A stretch of 64,000 nt of DNA from a virus: IMG/VR virus record IMGVR_UViG_3300028844_003474, positions 1-64,000 of that record; one strand, given 5' to 3'. A model generated the notes under the pieces. It did not search any database. It saw only the letters and a program-made list of their open reading frames with translations, and was not told the DNA's origin. This document shows positions 33,201 through 42,353 of the stretch, piece after piece; the first letter of the stretch is position 1; the number at the start of each line of letters is the position of its first letter. Position numbers and translations under genes: made by a program.

Positions 33201-33629
33201 TATTTTGGAAATAACTTTAATAATGATCATGTCAGCTATGATATTATTGACGATTATCCTTCGTTTTCTCAAAGTCAAAGGGATTTTCTAAATCTGTGGC
33301 CTTATCCTGGTAAAATAACAGTTGTAGATGATTTAAATATGGTCATAGCTGACAAATGGCTAAACGGTCCTACGACCAATAATGGCGTTACTGGGTATTC
33401 AATAGAATTACCTGCTAATATGCCTACTTCAGCGCAATTAGACACAACCTCTGCTAAATATAGTGTTGATCTCCCTCAAACAGATCCTTCATATCGCATT
33501 TACATCGAATGGCGTGATGCTGTAAGAACTTTCCCAGGTATACCTGGCTCAATAAACCATATATGTTTAGGGTGTAAAGAAGATCCTAATGCAATTTTCC
33601 CCCTGACTCCAACTTTTGTTGCCAATTAA
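30261..33629 (+). CDS. very large secreted protein with dockerin-like calcium loops
   Basis: A 1,122-residue protein with a classic signal peptide (MKSILSSIALVLTALSITAQ, cut after Ala-Gln or nearby); this start avoids the 18-bp hairpin just upstream. Residues about 150-225 resemble a right-handed beta helix (short strands with HPGASIEIHTALSIEYGAVL). Residues about 903-955 hold two EF-hand-like loops, D903-x-N-x-D and D937-x-N-x-D, each followed by a DLLILLGHFG-type helix, the pattern of type I dockerin repeats found in flavobacterial secreted proteins. No T9SS C-terminal domain is evident. It precedes an even larger protein of the same style by 1 bp. Function unknown: adhesin, surface modifier or virion appendage. 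Confidence 0.75.
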   Translation: MKSILSSIALVLTALSITAQPPTPDFSCGPSTWDGLGNNPTPDAQAFICYTTSAPIGKYIYWNPFVHNPDMTELAMPAEDFADWNWDNIYGMKGRYGINFPSYLGDGDTLSAQVFETKLNPTSEPDGDLQTFTDHQFDFYGGNYKFNILHLEQGTIVKVHPGASIEIHTALSIEYGAVLEIMPGATVLLKATRDNIAVTDVQGAIEGTLQKEVYFDVSDTWQSLSQFNKELRFVFNPGMYNVDLHKVALDIQAAATVPLAFGNSEPSVQIGYWGKRPTFIETQSMYDFAAIHTYESPSSSFELVGDSNLFVGEAVLNTDGFVISENVGQEFALRTNSMAGHFYNYNEGVSILPIYPPTEDIGTSDEALLNHWFNSDDFTGFADETINTTSDISSFSKTPIELDRTFAVSLMGVTNSLEDFKIVVEGKFDSNKFISVQNSTISPTLFGVELPYPGATATYIGYPDAYPEQSVFFESTAIADPPNSLLFGVDLYSRTGADDYSLYRGVDFSGLSVLNNRTGNYLDTYETLFTLLATALDAQLALFDIAPLIGRQDSRDFKIDADTDKMYESTSGEAFPIPVSNLLIWDDTAPQYPGVEITDFYNIEDMKIFYAIGDTIRPDEMLAYNYNNPCDPQTIEGVGYDNYSTFKEIGLNWLNKGGVSTSGAPVGSPPGSDTVYATRTNAPVYRKTEQAYVNNKPVLGSMKEARVPVGPGNVGSTEIYDWTIEELNDMNEFTLLRLAGVTLLGDTLTIAIVPLATDEDYSATDIDLFESSVAVNPIMYLLPPTDVHVMSRKWGSYGRGINDFNDSLQLVIDFEALDFVTNGANSFSKLFIDAPVKQVGACGLSGDNLVVATSTGNLYTWAPDFEYEIDMNSTYNMPNESGSSGDYGSGAVVDLYFTTTQADFNGDGCVTTADLLILLGHFGTNVTPGNFQSVAADLNCDGVISTSDLLIYLGFFGQCASDSEIPSEEAGTVLQKRAAWYFGNNFNNDHVSYDIIDDYPSFSQSQRDFLNLWPYPGKITVVDDLNMVIADKWLNGPTTNNGVTGYSIELPANMPTSAQLDTTSAKYSVDLPQTDPSYRIYIEWRDAVRTFPGIPGSINHICLGCKEDPNAIFPLTPTFVAN

Positions 33630-33630
33630 A

Positions 33631-36600
33631 ATGAAATACATTAAAAATACATTAATTAGCATCTTCTTAATAGGTGCATCTTTTGGAAGTCATGCGCAAT
33701 ATGCAGGCCAGTTCTCTGGAGTTCCTATAAATCTAGAAAGTGTTCCTCACCTTGAATATCTAATAGAGCTTGGTAGTATAGCGTGTACTACTGCTCCTTC
33801 GTGTGTAGTAAACGCTATGTCTTTTGATAATCCAGGAGCTGTAGAAGCTCTTCAAGGATATTCTTATGTAGGCACATCCGATCTTATTATTCAAAATTCT
33901 CAACATTTATCGTTGTGCCAAGGTTCAGCTCCTAATGATCCAAATGGAGTTACTAAAATTATACCTCTCAATACAATGTTTGAGAAAGGTATTAACATTG
34001 ATAGACTTTGGGTAGGTAGGCAAGTTACTCCAGTTTCAATCCCTCAAAGTCATTTAATTATAGACACTCAATATGATAGTCTTATTGTTGATGAAGTATG
34101 GGTTCCTTATGGTGCTACTCTTGAAATTATAGGACCCAATCCTTTAATCGTTAGAAAAGAGCTTCACAACAGAGGCACTATTATATGTGATGAAAACTTG
34201 TTAATTCCTGTAACCACGGATGATCCAGACGCTATAAAAGGTTTTCATGCTTTGTTTGAACAGAAAGGAGAAGTTATAGGAAGATACAGTGCTGAAGTTA
34301 TGCGAAACGAACGTCCTGAGTTTCTTAACTGGGATTGGGTTATAGAGAACTTTGGAGTTCAAGCTACTTTTATAGACTCGCTTCAAATGCTAGGACTAGA
34401 TCCATATGCTATAGGATTGTATGAAGAGATCTATGAGTCACATTTACTAGAAGGAGACCCCTGGTATATGTACAAATTAGAGCTAGATGGTGTAGAAGAA
34501 GTTTATAATCAGTTTTCAATGTCAGGAGTCCCTGTAAAAGGGGTTCGGTTTGGAGGTCAATATAAAGATTTTGCTCGAGTTGCACTGTACAAAGATGCAA
34601 GTCCTAGATTCCCATATAAATGGCAATTTCCTGAAGAAACTACATTACCTACTAGTTACAGTTTTTTGAGTGAACTAGGTGACGAAATTGCAGCTATTTA
34701 TATGAAACAGGAAGATTTAAATTATTATCATAATGTAGTATTGAACAATGCGCCTGAATTTTTTTCTAGCGGAAGTCTAAACGATTATGAAAATTACAGT
34801 GATTCATACACTACTGGAGAGTGGGAGCGAGTTTCGTTTATGAGACCAGAGCTAACGAATGAAATTGGTTTTAGCACTGGAATCCGCACTAGATATCAAT
34901 ATGGCTACGATGCTGAAACTGATACTTATATAGGAGAAGGCAACTGGTGGCCTTGGCAGTATGCAGACGGGGACCCTGGTTACCCTGATAATGTTCCTCT
35001 TCCTTGGGTAGATCCTGAAACAGGAGCGCTTGATTATAGTATTGAACAGATTGCACCAGAATATCTTGATAAAATATCTTATCAAGATTATAGAAACTTA
35101 GGTACTTATGTCAACGGTTCTGCATTTACTACTATAGATACAGACTTAGAAGAAATTTTTGTAAGCTTTGAGTACTGTTTGTCAGAAAATATAATTCATA
35201 CTTTAGAAGGACCAGAAATTTTACCAAATACAAGATTAGTTAATAACCCTATTGCTCAAGGACTTGACACTGTTTGGACTTGGAGACCTGGAGGGTGTAC
35301 AGATACTATTGTATCTACATATGGATTGTTTGACGCTGCACAATCAACAAACTCAGGAATTCTTTGGAATTTTTATTTAATGAATGATCCAACTCAAGAC
35401 AACATTTGGAATTTAACTGAAATGATGGAAAGAGATACTACAGTAGCGGGCTACGATAGTATTTATGATTACAATTGGTATTACAGAAATGAGTTAGAAG
35501 CAAGTCAAAGTATTTTTAATGGATGGGATATATGGTTTTCAAAAAGTCCAGATGTTGGGCCTAATTCTTACAGAGAAGGAAGTTTTTTTGGAGATGTAGA
35601 AACCATGGGTAGCAACGGTAACCAAATATGGGAAAACCCTATTAAATCATTCATAGCAGATACTGCAGGTCGTTTTATGCCTCAGTTATATGGAGATGCG
35701 ATAAATTGGGATTCAATTCTTGCACAGAATAGTTATTATGGTAACATAAATCTAGCTCCAAAGTTAGATAGCTGGCTTCCAGATATTCCAGAGCTTGGTT
35801 ACATGATGGATTTTTATCCAGATAGTATGAGAATGGATCCAGTAGAAACAAATCCTGCTTATGCTTGGTGGGGTGCTGATTGGGTTGCTCCTGATCATTC
35901 AACGCCTCAGCCGTTTCCTACCATGTCATTTCAATATGTTGGAGGTGTTCAAAATACCGAGTGGATTGATAGGTATACTGGATATTCTTGGATGAATACT
36001 TTAGATGCATACAACGATTCTAGGATGACTTATCATCCACAAACGTTTGAATCAGATCCAATAATACCTAATCTTCCGCCAAATAATAGTGAAGACCATC
36101 TTATATCATATAAGTTACCTACTGCTACCGATTGGGTTTATACATACGCGCCTAACGGCTTATTGTATGAAGCTCAAACATGGAGTGAATGTCTTGAAGT
36201 AAATGATACAACCTTTTGTATTAATTATTTTAACGGAGTTAACCAAGCTTATGATGAGTGGGGTATTTCGATAGAAAATGATTTAACTAGTATTTCTAAT
36301 AGCGCATACGATGACGCTGATCTAGAAATAGCTTTTAATAACTATTATACTCGACGTAACAGATGGGGTTCTCTAGCAAATCCTTTACATGGTTATTTAG
36401 ACTTGGATTTAGTTGCTGACCGCTATTTTGAAGATTATCCTGAATCTAATCACTTAGAATTTGCTTGGTGGAATCCTCAAAACACTACTGGCACTTCTAA
36501 TACAAATCCTGGAAATGTTCTTAATGGTACACGAAAATACTGGAGACGTAAGTATCATAGATATGGAGACGAAATTGTTCAAGACGAGATTGAATATTTC

Positions 36601-39555
36601 CTTACGTTGCTGACAGAGCAGTTTTTTGCTCAAAATGGAGAAGGTTTTTCTAATGAGTTAACTGAAGTCATTCTATCATTTTTAAATGAAGACGGAATAG
36701 CACCCGGTACTCCTGCATTTAACTGGTTAATAAGCGCTCCTGTTAATCCTAATGGTTATGTCGGTATTGGGCAATATGCAATGCCCGGATCAGGAGTTTG
36801 GGCACAAAATAGTTCAGGATCTCCCGTAAGTCTGGAAATAACTGCAGATATGGGTGTCTATGATTTTGAATTTCCTTTAAGCACAGGTAATGAAGTTTAT
36901 CTCGGATCAGCAGGTCCTGGAAGTGATGGAACTGGATACGGAGGACGTGCAGCAGTTGCAAGTCAATCATCTCAGAATTACACTCCTGCAGATCATTCTA
37001 CAATAGTTGTACTTGACTATGTAAATGACAGTACGTATATGCCTTGGATCTTTTTACACCATCGATTTATGGACGATGCTACAAATGGTTCTGAGCAAAT
37101 TTTTGAAGACAACCATAACTCTATGCCAAACTTTCCATGGGTCTTTACAGACTCTACTAAAGTTAGAGCTTCTAATTACGTTGAAGAATATGGTCCACAC
37201 AATCAACAACCCTTGTATGTAAACATTCCTCAACCTCTAGATACTAATGAAGGTGCTTGGTGCTTTATCCCTACTCTTTTTCAAGACACGGGATCTACTT
37301 GGTATGATGTAGAGTCTGGCAACATTTATAATAGACTTGGATTAGAGTTGTTTGATAGTAATGGGGATATTACTAACATCATTTATTTAGATGAAGGAGA
37401 TACTCTGTGGATAAGGCATAATGATCCGTACGATTGGCCTATTAAAGGCAAAATGTATTTTACCAACTTATATGGAGACATTAATGGAGATGGTATAATT
37501 AATATTAATGACCTTATAGAGTTGTTTACATACTTTTTGTTATGTGAGGATGAAGCTTCTGAAATTGCATATTTTGACGCAAATGGAGACGGGTGTATTA
37601 CTACATCTGATTTCATAGTAGTCTTAGCAAACTTTGGAGGTACTGTAGGTAGTGCTATTGGTGACTTTAGCGGAAGTGTATGGGATGAAGTAGGCCCTGA
37701 AAGATTGGCCTACAGTGGAAATAGATGGGATCACCCTGATTGGCCTACTGCAGACATTGAAGCAGCTTTTGTTGGAGGTACTTTCCCAAGTATCTATGAA
37801 ATTGGAAACGTTAATGCTACAAAGATTTTAAATATGCCTGGAGAGAAAATTCAGGTGTTTAACAGCAGATTAAACAGTTTTATAGAAGGTCAAAACTCTA
37901 TTCAACTGCCAACAACTGGAGGTCCTTACTTTATTGTTACAGACAGAACAGTCTCATATTATGATGTAACTGAAGTTCCTGACGTTGTTACTGTAACTGC
38001 TACAGATGCTACTATTAGCGATGCTAACGGAGGTAAAACTGCAGTTCTTCCTTCTTTAGCTGCTGCATACGTTGGGGGCGCTAATCAGTTTTGGACAAAC
38101 TTCTATGAAGACATGAAGACAATAGATGGAGGATTTGATGCAGATAATGCTGATGCTCCTACGTTGGCTCAGGTTTATTACGGTATTAACTCTGGAGTAA
38201 GCGCTAATCCTCTTAATTTAAACAATGCTAAAGTTGAAGGTTTAATTGACATGTTTGGCGCAGGTGATGCTAGACATGGATATACTCTTGAATCTTCTAT
38301 TGGCGTTCAAAATGACGATCGATGGACTAAAACTGCTACAGGATACACCAACTTTAAGCTAAATAGAGATTATCCACTTTTTCAGCCTACTATGGTTCCT
38401 CTGGCTTACGCTTTACCTAGAGTTAGAAGTTCTAGAGACGAAGAGCAAATTTTACCAAGATTTGAAACACAGGCAAAAATAGATAGACTTTTTAACGACG
38501 GTATAGCTGAGAATTTTGATGAGTTTAGCGAACTTTCTGGAAGAAGAGAGCCTGGCGTTACAGAATGGGGAGGAGACATTAAAGTACATTATGATGTTCC
38601 TTTACATAATGGTGTATTAGCAATGTGTGATTTCATGACACTGCAAGATTATTTTGAATTTAAGATGTATGGAGTTAGTCCTAAGTTTGGACAAACTAAT
38701 GCAGGTTCTTCAAATCCTAGAACTGTTACTGAAAGCTTTGGTACCGTTTACAATACTGGAGCAGTTGAAGGTGTTCCTAACGCTCCTGGTATTGGATACG
38801 CTCCAAGCTTGTGTAACAATCTTGCAGATTACAGCAGTAATATTGTAATTCCATTTTTAACTGCTAACATTGGAAATACCGTAGTATTACCTCAAGATCC
38901 TACGCCTGTTACTCAAGACGGAATTCAGCGTAATACTGATGATGCAGGTCACCAAAACTGGTTTGGAAATTCTGCTGCATTTGTACATAACGGAAGTTTT
39001 GGACCGCTTGTATATGATTTTAATATGAATGGTACTTGGGATGCAGATGATTTGACTATTTGGAATAACTTGGTTACAGTATGGACTGACAATAATATCA
39101 GAGAAGGTCAAGAATCTTATTCTGATGCAAGTTATTACAGGCCTGCAACAGACGCTTTAAATGAAGCTGTTAACGTCATACATGACTATGAGGATGGAGG
39201 ATCTTATTATGCTTCTTGGAATTTTAACAAATGGTTTGATGCTACTGCTACTGCAGATCCATTCGGCTACGTTGACAACTGGCATGCTTGTTTAAACCAA
39301 CCAGAATGGAATTTAAACCTAATAAACCTTGTAGAATTAACTACAACTGCGTTTAAAGGAACAAGTGTTAAAGAAGATTCATTTTTGTACAACACTGATA
39401 GAACTGGATTTAATCCAAGTTTACTTGTTCCTACAGTCTTAAACAATTATGGAAAAGTTGCTATAGGCGACTATGTACCCGCCGGAGATTTACTTGAATA
39501 TCAAGTTGTACCAAGTAGTAATTACTTTCCAGTTACAATGTATTGGCATCCTTGA
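33631..39555 (+). CDS. giant secreted protein with dockerin-like calcium loops
   Basis: A 1,974-residue protein whose ATG follows the preceding stop by one base. The signal peptide is MKYIKNTLISIFLIGASFGS followed by HAQ. Residues about 140-185 contain beta-helix-like strands (DEVWVPYGATLEII). Residues about 1283-1330 have two calcium-loop repeats (D1283-x-N-x-D and D1316-x-N-x-D, each followed by a DLIELF or DFIVVL helix); a third loop-like DFNMNGTWD lies near 1790. It is rich in Tyr, Trp, Asn and Asp, as are extracellular beta proteins. It shares the layout of its 1,122-residue neighbour and may work with it. No catalytic motif was identified. Confidence 0.75.
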   Translation: MKYIKNTLISIFLIGASFGSHAQYAGQFSGVPINLESVPHLEYLIELGSIACTTAPSCVVNAMSFDNPGAVEALQGYSYVGTSDLIIQNSQHLSLCQGSAPNDPNGVTKIIPLNTMFEKGINIDRLWVGRQVTPVSIPQSHLIIDTQYDSLIVDEVWVPYGATLEIIGPNPLIVRKELHNRGTIICDENLLIPVTTDDPDAIKGFHALFEQKGEVIGRYSAEVMRNERPEFLNWDWVIENFGVQATFIDSLQMLGLDPYAIGLYEEIYESHLLEGDPWYMYKLELDGVEEVYNQFSMSGVPVKGVRFGGQYKDFARVALYKDASPRFPYKWQFPEETTLPTSYSFLSELGDEIAAIYMKQEDLNYYHNVVLNNAPEFFSSGSLNDYENYSDSYTTGEWERVSFMRPELTNEIGFSTGIRTRYQYGYDAETDTYIGEGNWWPWQYADGDPGYPDNVPLPWVDPETGALDYSIEQIAPEYLDKISYQDYRNLGTYVNGSAFTTIDTDLEEIFVSFEYCLSENIIHTLEGPEILPNTRLVNNPIAQGLDTVWTWRPGGCTDTIVSTYGLFDAAQSTNSGILWNFYLMNDPTQDNIWNLTEMMERDTTVAGYDSIYDYNWYYRNELEASQSIFNGWDIWFSKSPDVGPNSYREGSFFGDVETMGSNGNQIWENPIKSFIADTAGRFMPQLYGDAINWDSILAQNSYYGNINLAPKLDSWLPDIPELGYMMDFYPDSMRMDPVETNPAYAWWGADWVAPDHSTPQPFPTMSFQYVGGVQNTEWIDRYTGYSWMNTLDAYNDSRMTYHPQTFESDPIIPNLPPNNSEDHLISYKLPTATDWVYTYAPNGLLYEAQTWSECLEVNDTTFCINYFNGVNQAYDEWGISIENDLTSISNSAYDDADLEIAFNNYYTRRNRWGSLANPLHGYLDLDLVADRYFEDYPESNHLEFAWWNPQNTTGTSNTNPGNVLNGTRKYWRRKYHRYGDEIVQDEIEYFLTLLTEQFFAQNGEGFSNELTEVILSFLNEDGIAPGTPAFNWLISAPVNPNGYVGIGQYAMPGSGVWAQNSSGSPVSLEITADMGVYDFEFPLSTGNEVYLGSAGPGSDGTGYGGRAAVASQSSQNYTPADHSTIVVLDYVNDSTYMPWIFLHHRFMDDATNGSEQIFEDNHNSMPNFPWVFTDSTKVRASNYVEEYGPHNQQPLYVNIPQPLDTNEGAWCFIPTLFQDTGSTWYDVESGNIYNRLGLELFDSNGDITNIIYLDEGDTLWIRHNDPYDWPIKGKMYFTNLYGDINGDGIININDLIELFTYFLLCEDEASEIAYFDANGDGCITTSDFIVVLANFGGTVGSAIGDFSGSVWDEVGPERLAYSGNRWDHPDWPTADIEAAFVGGTFPSIYEIGNVNATKILNMPGEKIQVFNSRLNSFIEGQNSIQLPTTGGPYFIVTDRTVSYYDVTEVPDVVTVTATDATISDANGGKTAVLPSLAAAYVGGANQFWTNFYEDMKTIDGGFDADNADAPTLAQVYYGINSGVSANPLNLNNAKVEGLIDMFGAGDARHGYTLESSIGVQNDDRWTKTATGYTNFKLNRDYPLFQPTMVPLAYALPRVRSSRDEEQILPRFETQAKIDRLFNDGIAENFDEFSELSGRREPGVTEWGGDIKVHYDVPLHNGVLAMCDFMTLQDYFEFKMYGVSPKFGQTNAGSSNPRTVTESFGTVYNTGAVEGVPNAPGIGYAPSLCNNLADYSSNIVIPFLTANIGNTVVLPQDPTPVTQDGIQRNTDDAGHQNWFGNSAAFVHNGSFGPLVYDFNMNGTWDADDLTIWNNLVTVWTDNNIREGQESYSDASYYRPATDALNEAVNVIHDYEDGGSYYASWNFNKWFDATATADPFGYVDNWHACLNQPEWNLNLINLVELTTTAFKGTSVKEDSFLYNTDRTGFNPSLLVPTVLNNYGKVAIGDYVPAGDLLEYQVVPSSNYFPVTMYWHP

Positions 39556-39560
39556 TCATG

Positions 39561-39587
39561 AAATGAAACCCTGGCTATGATATAGCA
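39561..39587 (+). promoter_or_regulatory. recurrent upstream motif, copy E
   Basis: AAATGAAACCCTGGCTATG then ATATAGCA, directly before the helicase ATG at 39589 and after the stop of the giant secreted gene. The GCTAT/ATAGC arms can pair. This copy sits close enough to the start codon to lie in the 5' untranslated leader. Confidence 0.55.
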
Positions 39588-39588
39588 T

Positions 39589-40836
39589 ATGATGAAAGTA
39601 AACAGCAAAAAATTAAAAAGACAGAAAGAAGTATTACGTAAATGGGTAGCAAATAAGTGTAAGGGCACGTTAGAAGCGTGTACAGGATTTGGCAAAACTT
39701 ACACTGCAATATTAGCTATTCAAAAGACGAACGAGCAATATCCAGATTACAACATACTCGTTGTAGTGCCTACAAAGCACTTAAAGACGCAATGGAGTAA
39801 TGAAATTAAGAACCACGGCCTCACTAATACTGAGGTCGTGGTCATTAATACGGGTATTAAACAAGCGAGAAACTGTGATTTTTTAATTCTTGACGAGATA
39901 CATAATTACGCTAGTTATGTATTTAGCAAAATATTTTCACTGGTTTCTTACAAATGGGTTTTAGGATTAACTGCAACTTTAGAAAGACGAGATCAAAGAG
40001 ATGTTTTAATTAGAGATAAAGCGCCAGTTATTGATAGAATAACATTAACAGATGCTTTAAAAGAAGGTTATGTTTCAGAGTTTGTAACTTATAACGTACC
40101 GCTTATCCTTAGTGAAGCTCAGAGTAAAGATTACCAAGAGATGAGCAATGAGTTTAGTTTTTACTTTTCTAAGTTTGGTCATGACTTTGGTTCAGCAATG
40201 CACTGTCTTAAAAGCAAACCTGCTCGTGAAAACATAGCTAGAAAACAAGGAGTTACAGAAGGTCAAGTAATGGGATGGGCAGCTCAGTTTCAGAAAAACC
40301 TAGCTCGTAGAAAAAGTTATTTGTACAATCACCCTATTAAGCTAGAAGCAGCTGGTCGCATTGTAAACAGTGTGGATTTAAAGATGATAACTTTTAGCGA
40401 AAGCATAGATTTTACCAAAAAACTTACGGATATTACACATCCTTGGTCTGCCGCGTATCACGGCAAGATGGCTAAGTACCAAAGAGATGCAGTCCTTAAA
40501 GATTTTGAGGACGATAAGAGAGACATCAGAGTAATCAACGCAGCTAAAGCGTTAGACGAAGGATTAGATGTACCCGGAGTAGAAGTGGCGTTGATCTGTA
40601 GTGGTACCTCGGGGGGTAGGCAAAACATCCAACGCACAGGACGTGCAATTAGATTTCAAGAAGGGAAAAAAGCATTCATCATTAACTTGTATATAAAGAA
40701 TACACAAGATGAAAAATGGTTGCGAAAAAGACAAGAAAAGAACACTAACACGGTGACTCTAGAAGGAGTTGATGATTTGCTTTACAAGATTGCAGGAATC
40801 GAATCAGATAGAGTCACATTTGACCTATTTCAATGA
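39589..40836 (+). CDS. SF2 DEAD/DEAH-box helicase
   Basis: A 415-residue ATP-dependent helicase of the UvrB/RAD3-like superfamily 2 type. Motif I is ACTGFGKT (30-37), motif II DEIH (102-105), motif III LTATLERR, and the C-terminal RecA domain has AAKALDEGLDVPGV (motif V) and QRTGRAIRF (motif VI). Start at 39589 or the adjacent ATG at 39592. It opens the second replication block, right behind a recurrent motif copy. Likely acts in replication or recombination branch processing. Its stop overlaps the next start (ATGA). Confidence 0.93.
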   Translation: MMKVNSKKLKRQKEVLRKWVANKCKGTLEACTGFGKTYTAILAIQKTNEQYPDYNILVVVPTKHLKTQWSNEIKNHGLTNTEVVVINTGIKQARNCDFLILDEIHNYASYVFSKIFSLVSYKWVLGLTATLERRDQRDVLIRDKAPVIDRITLTDALKEGYVSEFVTYNVPLILSEAQSKDYQEMSNEFSFYFSKFGHDFGSAMHCLKSKPARENIARKQGVTEGQVMGWAAQFQKNLARRKSYLYNHPIKLEAAGRIVNSVDLKMITFSESIDFTKKLTDITHPWSAAYHGKMAKYQRDAVLKDFEDDKRDIRVINAAKALDEGLDVPGVEVALICSGTSGGRQNIQRTGRAIRFQEGKKAFIINLYIKNTQDEKWLRKRQEKNTNTVTLEGVDDLLYKIAGIESDRVTFDLFQ

Positions 40837-41393
40837 CCATAGATCTAACCCGTTTCGTAACATTTTTGCGAGATGCGAAAATAACACCAGGCCAGTACAT
40901 ATTTCTGGCTACTATGTATGAGAAGAAATACAATCTCATATACATGCTTAAAGAAATAAGAAAAAACATAGTTACTAAAGAAGAATTAGAGGATTTAATT
41001 GATCGGAAGTTCATATACAATTGGAATCCTGAGGGCAGTTATGCTCTTGATCAATATGAGGCTACACAAAAGTTTATAGACTTGTATGAAGGCAAAGCTG
41101 AATGGGTTTGTGCCGAGCAGTTTATAGATGCTTTTCCAAGATTCATAAACATAAACGGCAAGCAAGTGCCTGCTCGTAATTGTGATTTAGATGTACTTGA
41201 AAAAAACTATTATCGTAAGATAGTAAAAAGAGGTTTACACGAAGAAGTCATGAAACAACTACTATGGGCTGTAGGTAACCACAAGGTATCTATGGGTATA
41301 GAAAAATGGTTTGTGTCTCGACAGTGGGAAGCTATAGAAGAAATGAGAAATTTTGAAAGCAATGTCAGCCTCCCAAGCGAACAGCAATTCTGA
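40833..41393 (+). CDS. hypothetical replication-block protein, possible helicase loader
   Basis: A 186-residue, mainly helical protein with MTIDLTRFVTFLRDAKITPG at the start and a basic, aromatic C-terminal part. The first 70 residues may form a winged helix, as at the N-terminus of DnaD or phage loader proteins, and the gene directly precedes a DnaB-like helicase with a 32-nt overlap. That position suits a helicase loader, but no loader motif (such as a AAA+ ATPase) is visible. Confidence 0.5.
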   Translation: MTIDLTRFVTFLRDAKITPGQYIFLATMYEKKYNLIYMLKEIRKNIVTKEELEDLIDRKFIYNWNPEGSYALDQYEATQKFIDLYEGKAEWVCAEQFIDAFPRFININGKQVPARNCDLDVLEKNYYRKIVKRGLHEEVMKQLLWAVGNHKVSMGIEKWFVSRQWEAIEEMRNFESNVSLPSEQQF

Positions 41394-42351
41394 AGGATTG
41401 CTAATTAAACAAATAGGTGCTTCGATAAAAGAAACTGAGCAAGAGATTTATTCATCAATGACAGGTGATCGTAAAATTATGCGATCGCGTTGGAACTCGT
41501 TGAATAGATATTTGCTTGGAGGATTTGAATTTGGGCAGACCTACATGCTTTGTGGCGCTTCAGGCCATGGCAAGAGTTATATGCTTAACAACTTGTTGCA
41601 AGACTTTATTGACCCTACTATTCAAAAACATCGTTGTAAGATTTTACACTTTTGTTTTGAAATGAGCGCCAGCTCAGAAATCATTAGGAAATTAAGTAGC
41701 ATTACTAGTATATCATATCGAGACATTCTTTCAGCAGATAAAACTTTAGGTCAAGATGAGTTTGGAGTTATTCAAGAGAAGTTACAAGAGATTAAAGAAC
41801 AGCCTATCTATTTTTGTGAAACGCCTGGCAATCGTGCAGATTTGTACAACACGATTAAAAAGATGCGTCAAAAGTTTCCTGACGACAACTTAGTTGTTAC
41901 GCTAGACCATGCTTTACTGGTACAGCAAATGACAGGAGAAAACGAAGTGCAAACTTTAGCAGAATTAGGTAAAATGTTTATTCAAATCCGCAAAGAGTTC
42001 AACACTTTAAATATTCTACTGTGTCAGTTAAACGACAAAATAGAATCTTCAATTCGTAGAGATCCAGGAGCAGCATCGTTGCACTTTCCTACTAAAACAG
42101 ATATTCATGGTTCTAAACAGTTGTATCATGCTACTGACGTTTGTCTAGTAATGCATCAGCCTGCTTTATTAGGACTGGAAGTCTATGGTAGACAACATGT
42201 TCCAACTGTGACTGAAGATGGGCGTAACTTGATAGCAATGCATGTGTTAAAAAACAGGCATGGTACTCAAGGGTACACTAGATTTGTGTCTGACCTGCAT
42301 GCAGGTAGAATTACAGAATGGGTTGACACAAGAACACACATAAATTTTTAA
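41362..42351 (+). CDS. dnaB: DnaB-like replicative helicase
   Basis: A 329-residue RecA-fold helicase lacking the N-terminal domain of cellular DnaB, as common in phages. Walker A is GASGHGKS (65-72), Walker B VVTLDH with hydrophobic strand, followed by ILLCQLNDKIE (motif H3) and a C-terminal arginine-bearing segment near LKNRHGTQGYTRFV. Start chosen at the ATG within the upstream gene; the in-frame TTG three codons earlier is less likely. Works with the primase at 43900 at the fork. Confidence 0.9.
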   Translation: MSASQANSNSEGLLIKQIGASIKETEQEIYSSMTGDRKIMRSRWNSLNRYLLGGFEFGQTYMLCGASGHGKSYMLNNLLQDFIDPTIQKHRCKILHFCFEMSASSEIIRKLSSITSISYRDILSADKTLGQDEFGVIQEKLQEIKEQPIYFCETPGNRADLYNTIKKMRQKFPDDNLVVTLDHALLVQQMTGENEVQTLAELGKMFIQIRKEFNTLNILLCQLNDKIESSIRRDPGAASLHFPTKTDIHGSKQLYHATDVCLVMHQPALLGLEVYGRQHVPTVTEDGRNLIAMHVLKNRHGTQGYTRFVSDLHAGRITEWVDTRTHINF

Positions 42352-42353
42352 AA

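Noticed and set aside
30261-39555. T9SS cargo proteins
   Set aside because: The signal peptides and calcium loops would fit, but the C-termini lack the conserved Gly/Lys-rich sorting domain, so T9SS export is not supported.
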